Positions 36,875 to 44,786 of a stretch of DNA of 64,000 nucleotides are shown piece by piece. Origin of the DNA: Pirellulales bacterium (lineage in GTDB: Bacteria > Planctomycetota > Planctomycetia > Pirellulales > JAEUIK01). The position numbers were made by a program, and so were the translations under genes. The notes below the pieces were generated by a model. It ran no database searches and was not told the origin of the DNA. It saw nothing but the letters and a program-made list of their open reading frames with translations. The DNA lies in the NCBI GenBank assembly GCA_019694455.1, contig JAIBBY010000002.1, positions 155,809-219,808 of the forward strand. The letters run 5' to 3'. Position 1 is the first letter of the stretch. Each line of letters opens with the position of its first letter.

Positions 36875-37822
36875 ATGCTCTCGCGCGTAACTTGTTTGAC
36901 AGTCGCCGCTTTCTTGCTTGGGTCGCTCGCCATCGCCGCCGCAGACGAAGCGCCGGCCAAGCCCAAACCCGCGAGCCCCAGCCAGTTTTTTGATTCCAAC
37001 GGCGTGAAAATCCATTACACCGTGCAGGGCGAAGGCGAGCCCGTCCTGTTGATTCACGGGTTCACGATGAATATCGCCATGCAATGGACCGGGCCGGGCG
37101 TGCTGCCCGAGTTGGCCAAGCAGTACCAGGTGATCGCGATCGACAATCGCGGACATGGCAGAAGCGGCAAACCGCACGAACCGGAAAAATACGGCCTGGA
37201 AATGGCCGAAGATCAGATTCGACTGCTCGATCATTTGGGCGTCAAAAAGGCGCATGTCGTAGGCTATTCGATGGGGGGCTTCATCACGTCCAAACTGCTG
37301 ACCAGCCATCCCGATCGAGTGGCGACCGCCACGCTCGGCGGCGCTGGTTGGACGCGCGAAGGAGACCAGCGGGTGAACACCCTCAACGAATTGGCCGACT
37401 CGTTGGAAGCGGGCAAAGGCATTGGTCCCCTGATCAAGCACCTCACGCCCGCCGGACAGCCCCAGCCGACCGAAGACGAATTGCGCACGATCAACTCGAT
37501 GGTGATGTTGATGAACGACCCAAAAGCCCTGGCTGCCGTAATACGAGGTATGCAAGGGCTCATGGTGCCGGAGGAAGCGCTGCGCAAAAACAAAGTGCCA
37601 ACCTTGGCATTGATTGGCAGCATCGATCCGCTCAAAGATGGCGTCGACGCCATGGAAGAAGTGATGTCGCAGCTTGAGGTGGTGGAGATTGAAGGCGCCG
37701 ATCACATGAACGCCCCGGCTCGGCCGGAATTCATCAGCAACCTGAAACGCTTCCTGGCGGCTCACCCCATTGGCAAGTCGGCGCCGCAAGAAGTTGCCGA
37801 GCCAGTGGCGGCGGGCAAGTGA
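36875..37822 (+). CDS. Secreted alpha/beta hydrolase
   Basis: A 315-residue protein with a signal peptide (MLSRVTCLTVAAFLLGSLAIAAADE). The hydrolase fold runs from IHYTVQGEGEPVLLIHGF (oxyanion-hole HG) through IAIDNRGHGRSGKP to HVVGYSMGGF, the nucleophile elbow GYSMG with catalytic Ser. Asp and His follow as GSIDPLKD and EGADHMNAP. Residues fit an esterase, epoxide hydrolase or haloperoxidase-like enzyme exported from the cytoplasm; the substrate is unknown. ATG 36875 is preferred because the signal peptide begins there. It ends in an Ala/Pro-rich tail. The phosphatase gene follows after 79 bases. Confidence 0.9.
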   Translation: MLSRVTCLTVAAFLLGSLAIAAADEAPAKPKPASPSQFFDSNGVKIHYTVQGEGEPVLLIHGFTMNIAMQWTGPGVLPELAKQYQVIAIDNRGHGRSGKPHEPEKYGLEMAEDQIRLLDHLGVKKAHVVGYSMGGFITSKLLTSHPDRVATATLGGAGWTREGDQRVNTLNELADSLEAGKGIGPLIKHLTPAGQPQPTEDELRTINSMVMLMNDPKALAAVIRGMQGLMVPEEALRKNKVPTLALIGSIDPLKDGVDAMEEVMSQLEVVEIEGADHMNAPARPEFISNLKRFLAAHPIGKSAPQEVAEPVAAGK

Positions 37823-37901
37823 ACCAACGGGAACAGAATTAGCACGCGCTGGCAAACAGGCGCCGGGTTTGTCAGTGCGGCACGGACTGTCGGGAGCGGG
37901 C

Positions 37902-38654
37902 GTGATTAGAGTACTGAGCTACAACATCCATAAAGGCATTGGCGGCCGCGATCGACTCTATCGGCTGGAGCGCATCATCCGCGTGATTCAGGCCGAAGCG
38001 CCAGACATCGTCTGTCTGCAAGAGGTCGATCGCAACGTGCCACGCTCGGCGCACGACGATCAGCCGCAACTGTTGGCCGAACTGCTCGAGCGCGAACATC
38101 AGCTTTATCAACTGAATGTGCATCTCAAGGAGGGGGGCTACGGCAATCTGGTGCTGTCGCGCTTTCCGCTGCGGCAGGCGCATCAGGTGTCGCTCACATG
38201 GCGCAATCACGTGCGCGCCAAAAAGCCGCGTGGCGCGCAGATCACCGTGGTCGATACCCCGCACGGCCCGCTGCACCTGGTGAACTGGCATCTCGGTCTG
38301 GCCGAGTACGAACGCGAGTGGCAGGCCAATCACTTGTTGCAGCACCGACTCTTTCGCGAGGCGGCCGACCTGCCGACGCTCATCGTTGGCGACTTCAACG
38401 ACTGGCGCAATTGCCTGCCCGGCGGCAGCCTGGGGCATCACGGCTTTGAGCAGGCGACGGCGCCGATCTCGCAGTTTCGCTCGTTTCCGGCCTATCTGCC
38501 GGTGGGTTCGCTCGACAAGGCTTTCTACCGCGGCAAGCTGCGCGTGCGCCAGGCCGCCGTGGTCCGCAGCGCGGTGGCGCGGCTCGCCTCGGATCATCTG
38601 CCGCTTGTGGTTGAACTCGATCTCAAGTCGCACGCCGCCACCGACGCGGCATAA
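37902..38654 (+). CDS. Endonuclease/exonuclease/phosphatase (EEP) family protein
   Basis: A 250-residue EEP-fold enzyme. IRVLSYNIHKGIGG is the first active-site strand with Asn. DIVCLQEVDRN holds the metal-ligand Glu. HLVNWHLGLAE (His), LIVGDFNDW (catalytic GDFN) and ASDHLPLVVEL (SDH) complete the Asp-Asn-His set, all intact. The family covers DNA nucleases, sphingomyelinases and lipid or sugar phosphatases. No signal peptide is seen with the chosen GTG 37902, which has GGAG six bases upstream; a longer in-frame opening back to 37770 overlaps the hydrolase. The substrate is unknown. Confidence 0.9.
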   Translation: MIRVLSYNIHKGIGGRDRLYRLERIIRVIQAEAPDIVCLQEVDRNVPRSAHDDQPQLLAELLEREHQLYQLNVHLKEGGYGNLVLSRFPLRQAHQVSLTWRNHVRAKKPRGAQITVVDTPHGPLHLVNWHLGLAEYEREWQANHLLQHRLFREAADLPTLIVGDFNDWRNCLPGGSLGHHGFEQATAPISQFRSFPAYLPVGSLDKAFYRGKLRVRQAAVVRSAVARLASDHLPLVVELDLKSHAATDAA

Positions 38655-38696
38655 GCTCGACGCCGCGCAAACGCGGCGCCATGCGGCGAGTCGGGT

Positions 38697-38702
38697 TACA
38701 AT
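38697..38702 (+). promoter_or_regulatory. Putative -10 box (TACAAT) giving a leaderless mRNA
   Basis: TACAAT ends seven bases before ATG 38710. Transcription starting the usual 6-7 bases downstream would begin at the start codon. No Shine-Dalgarno is present. Confidence 0.5.
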
Positions 38703-38709
38703 CGTCGCC

Positions 38710-39879
38710 ATGAAGCCCGACGACATCTGCCCACGACCGCGGCCCCTGCCGCCCGGCGACTCGGCCCCGCTGGCCGAGCCGATTCAGCTTTCCACCGTCT
38801 ATCGCTGCCGCGATCCCGAGCACGCCGACGCGCTGCTGTCGGGCGCCGAGGCGGGCTATGTCTATCGTCGCGACAGCCACCCCAACGCCGACGCGCTGGC
38901 CGCGCAGTGCCGCGCGCTGCACGGCGCCGAAGAGGCCGCCGCCTGCGGATCTGGCATGTCGGCGCTGGCCGCCATTGTGCTCGCGCACTTGAAGGCTGGA
39001 GATCACCTGGTGGTCAGCGATCAGCTTTACGGCCGCAGCCTCACGCTGGCGCGCGACGAAACGGCTCGGCTGGGGGTCGAATGTTCGGTGGTCGACGCGC
39101 TCGACGCCCAGGCCGTCGCCGCGGCGCTGCGCGACAATACGCGGCTGTTGCTCATCGAAACCATTGCCAACCCCACATTGGCCGTGGCCGACATCGCCGC
39201 GCTGGCCCATCTCGCGCACCAGCGCGGCGCGCTGCTGGTGGTCGACAACACCTTTGCCAGTCCCGCCCTCTGCCGACCGCTCGAACATGGCGCCGACCTG
39301 GTGTATGAGAGCGTCACCAAGATCATGAACGGCCATAGCGACGTGCTGCTGGGCGTGGTTTGCGGACCTTCGCGACACTGGCAGCGCATGCGGCACGTGA
39401 TCGCCACCTGGGGACTGATGGCCAGCCCGCTGGAGTGCTGGCTCGCGGCGCGCGGCATCGGCACGTTGGCGCTGCGCGCCGAGCGGGCGGGGACCAATGC
39501 AGAGCAAGTGGCGCAGCGACTGGCGCGATCGGCGGCCGTGTCGTCGGTGCGCTACCCAGGTCTGGCGGCGCATCCGCAGCACGAGTTGGCGCGGCGTCAA
39601 TTTGGCGGGCGGTATGGCGCGATGGTCACGTTCACGCTGGGTGGCGGCGCCGAGGCGGCCGCGCGATTCATTCACGCCGCCCATCAAATACCGTTCGCGC
39701 CGTCGCTGGGCGAACTGAGCACCACGCTCAGTCATCCGTGCAGCACTAGCCACCGGGCGCTGTCGGCCGACCAGCGGCAGCGACTTGGAATCTGCGAGGG
39801 GATGATTCGCCTGTCGATCGGCGTCGAATCGGCCGAGTTCATCCTCGCCGCCCTCGATGAAGGCCTGGCCGCCGTCTGA
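38710..39879 (+). CDS. Trans-sulfuration PLP-dependent enzyme (cystathionine gamma-synthase/lyase-like)
   Basis: A 389-residue Cys/Met-metabolism enzyme. YVYRRDSHPNADALAAQCRALHGAEEAAACGSGMSALAA contains the Y-x-R phosphate-site and substrate-channel segment and the SGMSA PLP-phosphate loop. LLIETIANPTLAVADI supplies the Glu/Asn pair, VVDNTFASP the PLP-binding Asp, and SVTKIMNGHSD the Schiff-base Lys (K204). The late STTLSHPCSTSHR loop is the usual gate. It may make or cleave cystathionine or act as a methionine gamma-lyase; sequence alone does not decide. ATG 38710 is chosen by TACAAT seven bases before it, although the frame is open back to 38386. Confidence 0.93.
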   Translation: MKPDDICPRPRPLPPGDSAPLAEPIQLSTVYRCRDPEHADALLSGAEAGYVYRRDSHPNADALAAQCRALHGAEEAAACGSGMSALAAIVLAHLKAGDHLVVSDQLYGRSLTLARDETARLGVECSVVDALDAQAVAAALRDNTRLLLIETIANPTLAVADIAALAHLAHQRGALLVVDNTFASPALCRPLEHGADLVYESVTKIMNGHSDVLLGVVCGPSRHWQRMRHVIATWGLMASPLECWLAARGIGTLALRAERAGTNAEQVAQRLARSAAVSSVRYPGLAAHPQHELARRQFGGRYGAMVTFTLGGGAEAAARFIHAAHQIPFAPSLGELSTTLSHPCSTSHRALSADQRQRLGICEGMIRLSIGVESAEFILAALDEGLAAV

Positions 39880-39895
39880 TGGGCGACCCGAACCA

Positions 39896-41116
39896 TCAGG
39901 GCTCGTGCTCTGCGGCAGCACCGCGATGTTCGCCGCCGGCCTCGCCTGTGGACGCAAGCAACTTTTCAATCAGGGAATCCAGCTCGGCGGCTTTGGGATC
40001 AATCGCGCGAATTGTGCCCGCCGCATCCAGCACGTAAACCGTTGGCCAATGCAACACGTTAAAGGCTGATTGCGCTGGCCCCTCGGTCGACTCGCCGTCC
40101 CACAACGACGCCCATTGCATTCGCTCGGCGGCTATCGTTCGCTGCGCGGTTTGTCGATCATCGCCGCAGTTGACGCCCAACAGCACAAACGGCTTGTCTT
40201 TCCAGCGCTCGACCAACTCGCGCTCGTGCGGAACCATCCCCATGCAGGGACCGCACCACGAACCCCAAAACACGATTAACACCACCTTGCCGCGATAATC
40301 GGCCAGATCGATGGCGACGCCGTCCACCGACTCGCCGCGCAGCAGGGGGGCCGGTTGACCCACCGTGAGATGGGGAATGTTTCTCACCCGAGCCAGCGAC
40401 GATGTAGCCAGATCGCGCAGATTCTTGCCATCGCTTGTCAGCACATCCGCATAGTTTTCGAGGACATCCACAAACTGCTTTTCGGCGTCGGCCAAGAGCG
40501 CGGCGGTTTGTTCCGGCGTTATGGGGCGCCCCCAATCGTCGCGAGCCGTTTGTCGAAAGTATTCCCCCAAGCCATAGGTGGCCATGCCGCGCACCTCACG
40601 CATGGGATGCTCCTTGGCCACGGCCCGCAGAATCGACTCCGCGGCCGGATCGTTGTTGCTGTGGCGCAGCAGACTGCAAAGCCTGCCCATCTCCGGGTTG
40701 GCGAGCTGATCCTTGAGCGCGATATCGACCAACTGCTCGTCGACGCCGAGCGAGTGACTCATTTCGCCTTCGAGCGCGATCAGGCCCTCAATCACAGCCG
40801 GTTGCTGACGGTTCGCCTTAATGAGCGCGATCAGTTCCTGGGCCATTGGCCTCGCGTCGTTGCTGTATTCCAGATTGGCCCGAGAAACTTGTTTGCCGTA
40901 TTCAGCCGCGCCTAGTCCCTTGCGCTGTTGGGCGAGCGTATCGAGCTCGTCGTAAAACTCTTTTCTGCGCTGGCGATGGGTCGCCGCGATGGCGGATATC
41001 TTCTCGGCGAGAGTCGATGCCTGGCCTTCGTCGCTCTTGTCGGCTGGCTCCGCAGCGCGGCAAAAATTAGTGGACAAACTCAAAACCAGCGCCATCACGA
41101 TCCACGTGTTTCGCAT
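39896..41116 (-). CDS. TlpA-like periplasmic thioredoxin with N-terminal helical domain
   Basis: A 406-residue protein with a signal peptide (MRNTWIVMALVLSLSTNFCRAAE). Residues about 25-245 are helical with no motif I recognise. Residues about 250-400 form a TlpA/ResA-like thioredoxin domain: VGQPAPLLRGESVDGVAIDLADYRGKVVLIVFWGSWCGPCMGMVPHERELV, with C288-G-P-C291, then GVNCGDDRQTAQRTI and WPTVYVLDAAGTI. It probably reduces or oxidises disulfides outside the cytoplasm, possibly for cytochrome c maturation. The N-terminal helical domain may hold a partner. GGGAG precedes ATG 41116. It diverges from the ThuA gene. Confidence 0.9.
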   Translation of the reverse strand: MRNTWIVMALVLSLSTNFCRAAEPADKSDEGQASTLAEKISAIAATHRQRRKEFYDELDTLAQQRKGLGAAEYGKQVSRANLEYSNDARPMAQELIALIKANRQQPAVIEGLIALEGEMSHSLGVDEQLVDIALKDQLANPEMGRLCSLLRHSNNDPAAESILRAVAKEHPMREVRGMATYGLGEYFRQTARDDWGRPITPEQTAALLADAEKQFVDVLENYADVLTSDGKNLRDLATSSLARVRNIPHLTVGQPAPLLRGESVDGVAIDLADYRGKVVLIVFWGSWCGPCMGMVPHERELVERWKDKPFVLLGVNCGDDRQTAQRTIAAERMQWASLWDGESTEGPAQSAFNVLHWPTVYVLDAAGTIRAIDPKAAELDSLIEKLLASTGEAGGEHRGAAAEHEP

Positions 41117-41367
41117 GAGAATGCTCCCGTCGTAGTAGCGCATGCCGCCATAGGAATTTCCGGCGTTCGCCATCTCGAACAATCTAATCTTCGCGCGCCC
41201 TCGGCTTCCAACAAATATTTCCGCAAATCCAATTCGTCATGCGATCGCCCCCAGCAACTCAACGCGCTATTGGGCCTGGAATCGGCCCTCTGGTTTGACT
41301 CGCGCGGGGGTGGGGTTCAGAATGCCAAGCGACTTGGCGTTATTCCCCGTCGTGGAGAGCTTTTGCG

Positions 41368-42387
41368 ATGCCGCGTTTTCTTCCGCATCTGGCGATGGCC
41401 GCGTGTCTTGCTTCTATGGCGGCCGCTCCGCTCGCCTGGGCCGACGATCCTTGGCTGGTTGTCGAAGGCGACGCCGGACCCGGCAAAGGCAAGCACATCG
41501 TGCTGGTGAGCGGCGACGAAGAATATCGCTCGGAAGAAGCGCTGCCGCAGCTTGCCAAGATTTTGGCCAGGCATCATGGCTTTCGCTGCACGGTGCTGTT
41601 CGCCATCGATCCCAAGGATGGCGCGATTGATCCCAATGTGAACAACAACATCCCCGGCCTCGCGGCGCTCGACGACGCGGACCTGCTGGTGTTGTTCACG
41701 CGGTTTCGCAAGCTGCCCGACGAGCAGATGCGGCACATCGCCGACTATGTTGAGTCGGGCCGGCCCATCATCGGCATGCGGACCTCGACGCACGCTTTTG
41801 ACCTGCCCGCCGGCAGCACGTACGCCCGCTATGGCTGGAACAACAGCCAGTGGAATGGCGGCTTCGGTCGGCATGTGCTGGGAGAAACGTGGATCAACCA
41901 TCATGGACATCACGGCCACGAGAGCACGCGCGGCGTGATCGCGCCGGGGGCGGCCGAGCATCCGATTTTGCGCGGGATCGCCGATGGCGACATTTGGGGA
42001 CCGACCGACGTGTATGGCGTGCGCCTGCCGCTCGACGAACATTGTCAGCCGCTGGTGCTGGGCCAGGTGCTCACCGGCATGCAGCCCGACGATCCACCAG
42101 TCACCGGCAAGAAGAACGACCCCATGATGCCCGTGGCTTGGACGCGCAAGTTCAACACTCCAGCGGGCAAGGAAGCGCGGGTGTTCGCGACGACGATGGG
42201 GGCTTCGCAAGACTTGCAGAGCGAGGGGCTGCGCCGGCTGTTGGTGAACGCCTGTTACTGGGCAGTGGGGTTGGAAGGCCAGATTCCCGAGCGATCCGAG
42301 GTGGGCCTGGTGGGCGATTTCGCACCTTCACCGTTCAAGTTTGGCGGCGCCCGGCGTAACATGCGGCCGGCCGATTACGCCAAATAA
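41368..42387 (+). CDS. Secreted ThuA-domain protein
   Basis: A 339-residue protein with a signal peptide (MPRFLPHLAMAACLASMAAAPLAWA). Residues about 40-250 match the ThuA (trehalose-utilisation) glutamine-amidotransferase-like fold. Supporting features are KHIVLVSGDEEYRSEEALPQLAKIL, DADLLVLFTRFRKLPDEQMRHIADYVESGRPIIGMRTSTHAF and the His-rich NHHGHHGHES segment. The C-terminal RVFATTMGASQDLQSEGLRRLLVNACYWAVG is also typical. ThuA proteins are abundant in planctomycetes and act in sugar metabolism with unresolved chemistry. GGAG lies 15 bases upstream of ATG 41368. It is followed after 144 bases by the desaturase gene. Confidence 0.9.
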   Translation: MPRFLPHLAMAACLASMAAAPLAWADDPWLVVEGDAGPGKGKHIVLVSGDEEYRSEEALPQLAKILARHHGFRCTVLFAIDPKDGAIDPNVNNNIPGLAALDDADLLVLFTRFRKLPDEQMRHIADYVESGRPIIGMRTSTHAFDLPAGSTYARYGWNNSQWNGGFGRHVLGETWINHHGHHGHESTRGVIAPGAAEHPILRGIADGDIWGPTDVYGVRLPLDEHCQPLVLGQVLTGMQPDDPPVTGKKNDPMMPVAWTRKFNTPAGKEARVFATTMGASQDLQSEGLRRLLVNACYWAVGLEGQIPERSEVGLVGDFAPSPFKFGGARRNMRPADYAK

Positions 42388-42531
42388 CTTGCCGCAATCG
42401 CAATTTCTACGCGACCGGTATGCACCTATCAGCCGACGGAATAGGATAAGGCGATCGTGCAGGATGCGCGTCTCCCGCACTCGGGCGCCAATGGCTGGCT
42501 TCCTTTGGGAACTTGATAAGGCACAGTTGCC

Positions 42532-43527
42532 ATGGCGATCGATCAAGAGTCTATCCTGCCCGCAAGAACGCGACCGGCACGTCCGCGCCAGCAACCAGCG
42601 ATCGATGAGGTTGCTGCCTCGACCGCGTGGATTCAACGTCCGCGCGGCACAACGCCGGCTAAATTGCTGTGGCCCTATGCGATTGGCGTCGGTGGCACAC
42701 ACCTGTTGGCGCTATTGGCGTTTGTGCCGTGGCTGTTTAGCTGGACTGGCGTGGCCCTCGCGTTTCTAGGGCTGTACGTCTTTGGCACGCTGGGCATCAA
42801 CCTTTGCTATCACCGCTTGCTGACGCACCAAGGCTTCAAATGTCCGCGCTGGTTGGAGCATGGTTTGGCCACGCTGGGGGTGTGCTGCTTGCAAGACACG
42901 CCGGCGCGCTGGGTGGCGATACATCGGCTGCATCATCGCGATTCAGACCAGCAGGCCGACCCGCATAGCCCGCTGGTCGATTTGGCGTGGGGGCACTTCA
43001 CCTGGCTGTGGGTCGAGAACCGCGAGACCAACTCGGTGGCGACCTACGACCAATTTGCCCGCGATATCTTGCGAGACCCCTATTATTTTCGCCTGGAACG
43101 GCGCTTGAATTGGCTCTGGATCTATGTGGCGCACGCGGCGCTATTTTATTTGGCGGGTTTCGTGATCGGCCTGGCGACGACCGGCCAGATCATGGGGGGC
43201 GTGCAATTTGGATCGAGCCTGCTGGTGTGGGGCGTGTTTGTGCGCACCGTGGCCGTGTGGCATATCACCTGGAGCGTCAATTCGCTGACGCACCGCTGGG
43301 GCTACCGCAACTACGAAACGGGTGAAAACAGCCGCAACAACTGGTTCGTGGCGCTGGTCAGCAACGGCGAAGGCTGGCACAACAACCACCACGCCGACCA
43401 ACGCGCGGCGGCCCACGGGCACCGCTGGTGGGAGGTGGACATCACCTGGTTGACGGTGCGCCTGCTAGCGGCCGTGGGGCTGGCCACCGACGTGGTGCGT
43501 CCGCGGTCGTGGAACGCTGGCAAATAG
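42532..43527 (+). CDS. Acyl-CoA desaturase (SCD/DesC-type membrane di-iron)
   Basis: A 331-residue membrane protein with four hydrophobic helices in two pairs. The three histidine boxes are HRLLTHQGF, HRLHHRDSD and HNNHHADQRAAAHG, in the order and spacing of delta-9 desaturases that use a di-iron centre, oxygen and electrons to insert a double bond. The rest (CYHRLLTHQGFKCPRWLEH, NSLTHRWGYRNYETGENSRNNW) also matches. It adjusts membrane lipid fluidity. The N-terminal about 45 residues are non-conserved and basic. No electron-transfer partner is adjacent. The upstream 144 bases show no gene. Confidence 0.94.
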   Translation: MAIDQESILPARTRPARPRQQPAIDEVAASTAWIQRPRGTTPAKLLWPYAIGVGGTHLLALLAFVPWLFSWTGVALAFLGLYVFGTLGINLCYHRLLTHQGFKCPRWLEHGLATLGVCCLQDTPARWVAIHRLHHRDSDQQADPHSPLVDLAWGHFTWLWVENRETNSVATYDQFARDILRDPYYFRLERRLNWLWIYVAHAALFYLAGFVIGLATTGQIMGGVQFGSSLLVWGVFVRTVAVWHITWSVNSLTHRWGYRNYETGENSRNNWFVALVSNGEGWHNNHHADQRAAAHGHRWWEVDITWLTVRLLAAVGLATDVVRPRSWNAGK

Positions 43528-43548
43528 CGATCTGGCGCCGCTAGCAGT

Positions 43549-43875
43549 TCAATTGCGGGAGACCTCAAACCCCGCCCGGCCACGCTTGTTCACCGCTGGT
43601 GCGCAATCGACGCCCACATCGACCACCAAGCGCACCCACACGCACGGTTTGCCGGCGTCGTCGGTCTGCACGTCGAAGGCCCGATGCGTCACTCGCCCCG
43701 CCATGCGGCGCGGCGTCCGCGCTCGCGGCGAATGAACCGAGCAAGCGAACTGGTCTCCCACGGCGGGCAGAGCGCGGCCTTGCCAATCGAAGTAGACGGC
43801 GGAGCCGGCTGAGTTGCCGAGCGAATCGCGAAATTCCACAAACAATCCTGCCGCAGTGGCTTTGCGGAGCTCCAT
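43549..43875 (-). CDS. Hypothetical protein, small beta-rich
   Basis: A 108-residue protein. The ATG at 43875 is chosen because AAGGAGG (43884-43890) lies eight bases upstream, the best ribosome-binding site in the window. The sequence has alternating strand-like segments (TAAGLFVEFRDSLGN, AVYFDWQGRALPAVGDQF, GRVTHRAFDVQ, PCVWVRLVVDVG) suggesting a small barrel, possibly a PilZ-like module by layout; this is inference. The C-terminus ends KRGRAGFEVSRN. It converges on the desaturase with 21 bases between stops. I know no function. Confidence 0.65.
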   Translation of the reverse strand: MELRKATAAGLFVEFRDSLGNSAGSAVYFDWQGRALPAVGDQFACSVHSPRARTPRRMAGRVTHRAFDVQTDDAGKPCVWVRLVVDVGVDCAPAVNKRGRAGFEVSRN

Positions 43876-43883
43876 CTCACAAG

Positions 43884-43890
43884 CCTCCTT
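43884..43890 (-). promoter_or_regulatory. Strong Shine-Dalgarno (AAGGAGG)
   Basis: A consensus ribosome-binding site eight bases before ATG 43875. It decides that start against the in-frame ATG at 43902. Confidence 0.75.
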
Positions 43891-44059
43891 TCTTGCGCCC
43901 AAGACTGAACCCGTTGAGGCCGAGAATAGTTTGCCGGTCGCGCCGCGTAAAGCGAAAATCGCCAGGGCGAATTACCGGTTCTTGGCTTTCATATTGACAC
44001 GGCGCGGGCGGGCGCGTTATGTCGCGCGCGAAACTATCGCCGCGCCAGCGCGTCGCCAC

Positions 44060-44065
44060 TAGAAT
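44060..44065 (+). promoter_or_regulatory. Putative -10 box (TAGAAT) giving a leaderless mRNA
   Basis: TAGAAT ends six bases before ATG 44072 with no Shine-Dalgarno between. The expected transcription start would coincide with the start codon. Confidence 0.5.
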
Positions 44066-44071
44066 GCCGAT

Positions 44072-44620
44072 ATGCACCGCTGTACTGATGGCCGCTCAAA
44101 TGATCTGCTGCCGCGCTTTGGCTTGCGCGCGCTGCTGCTGGTTGTCGCGCTCTTGAGTGGCCTCTTCGCGCTCGGCAGCGCGATCGGCGCGCTTGGCGCC
44201 ACGGTGGTGACCTGGTTATTGCTCTTGGCCGCGGCGCATGTCCTTGGCAACTCGTGGGGCTCGCGCACCTTTCAGTCGCGCGGCAGCCAACACGAAGACT
44301 CAGGCGCCGCGCGCGACGACGGACTGCCGACGCCGCTGCCCATCATGGACACCGATGCGATTGCGCTGCGACATTCGCTGACGGACGAACGACCGCGGCA
44401 GATTGGCGGCGCGATCGGCGCCTTGGCGCTGGGGCTGGCCGGCGGTGGGTTCTTTACCAGCTTTTATTGGTCGCAGGCGACGCTGGCGGGCGTCTTGGTG
44501 TGGTTCTTTTCCTGCGCCGTGGTCGGCGCGCTGGCCGGATTCGTATCAAGCGGCCTGTTGCAGGCGTTCGCCTTGGCGATCTCGCTATCCCAAGGCGATG
44601 GCATGCCAGCACGCTCGTGA
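44072..44620 (+). CDS. Uncharacterised four-helix membrane protein
   Basis: A 182-residue protein. Two closely spaced hydrophobic helices (about 18-60) are followed by a polar linker of about 45 residues rich in Ser/Asp/Pro. A second pair of helices (about 112-170) contains small-residue motifs (GGAIGALALGLAGGGFF, CAVVGALAGFVSSG). The pattern suggests a small channel, a sensor or a scaffold. No family is recognised. The leaderless-type promoter and absence of overlapping neighbours indicate its own transcript. Confidence 0.68.
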   Translation: MHRCTDGRSNDLLPRFGLRALLLVVALLSGLFALGSAIGALGATVVTWLLLLAAAHVLGNSWGSRTFQSRGSQHEDSGAARDDGLPTPLPIMDTDAIALRHSLTDERPRQIGGAIGALALGLAGGGFFTSFYWSQATLAGVLVWFFSCAVVGALAGFVSSGLLQAFALAISLSQGDGMPARS

Positions 44621-44786
44621 GTCTTGGCCGCGAAGCTGTGTAGACCACCAGGTTTCGCTATTTGCGCGGTAGGCGGGAGTGCTTGGCGAAAATTCTTGCC
44701 CAAGCGGCAACTCTTCTTAATCGCCCCAACCGACATGGCCGATATAGCTGACGGAACCCTAATCTCAGCCTCGCTGGGGAACCGCG

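Noticed and set aside
38623..39969. 448-codon minus-strand frame opposite the trans-sulfuration enzyme
   Set aside because: The plus strand carries an intact PLP enzyme with all motifs. The antisense product matches nothing.
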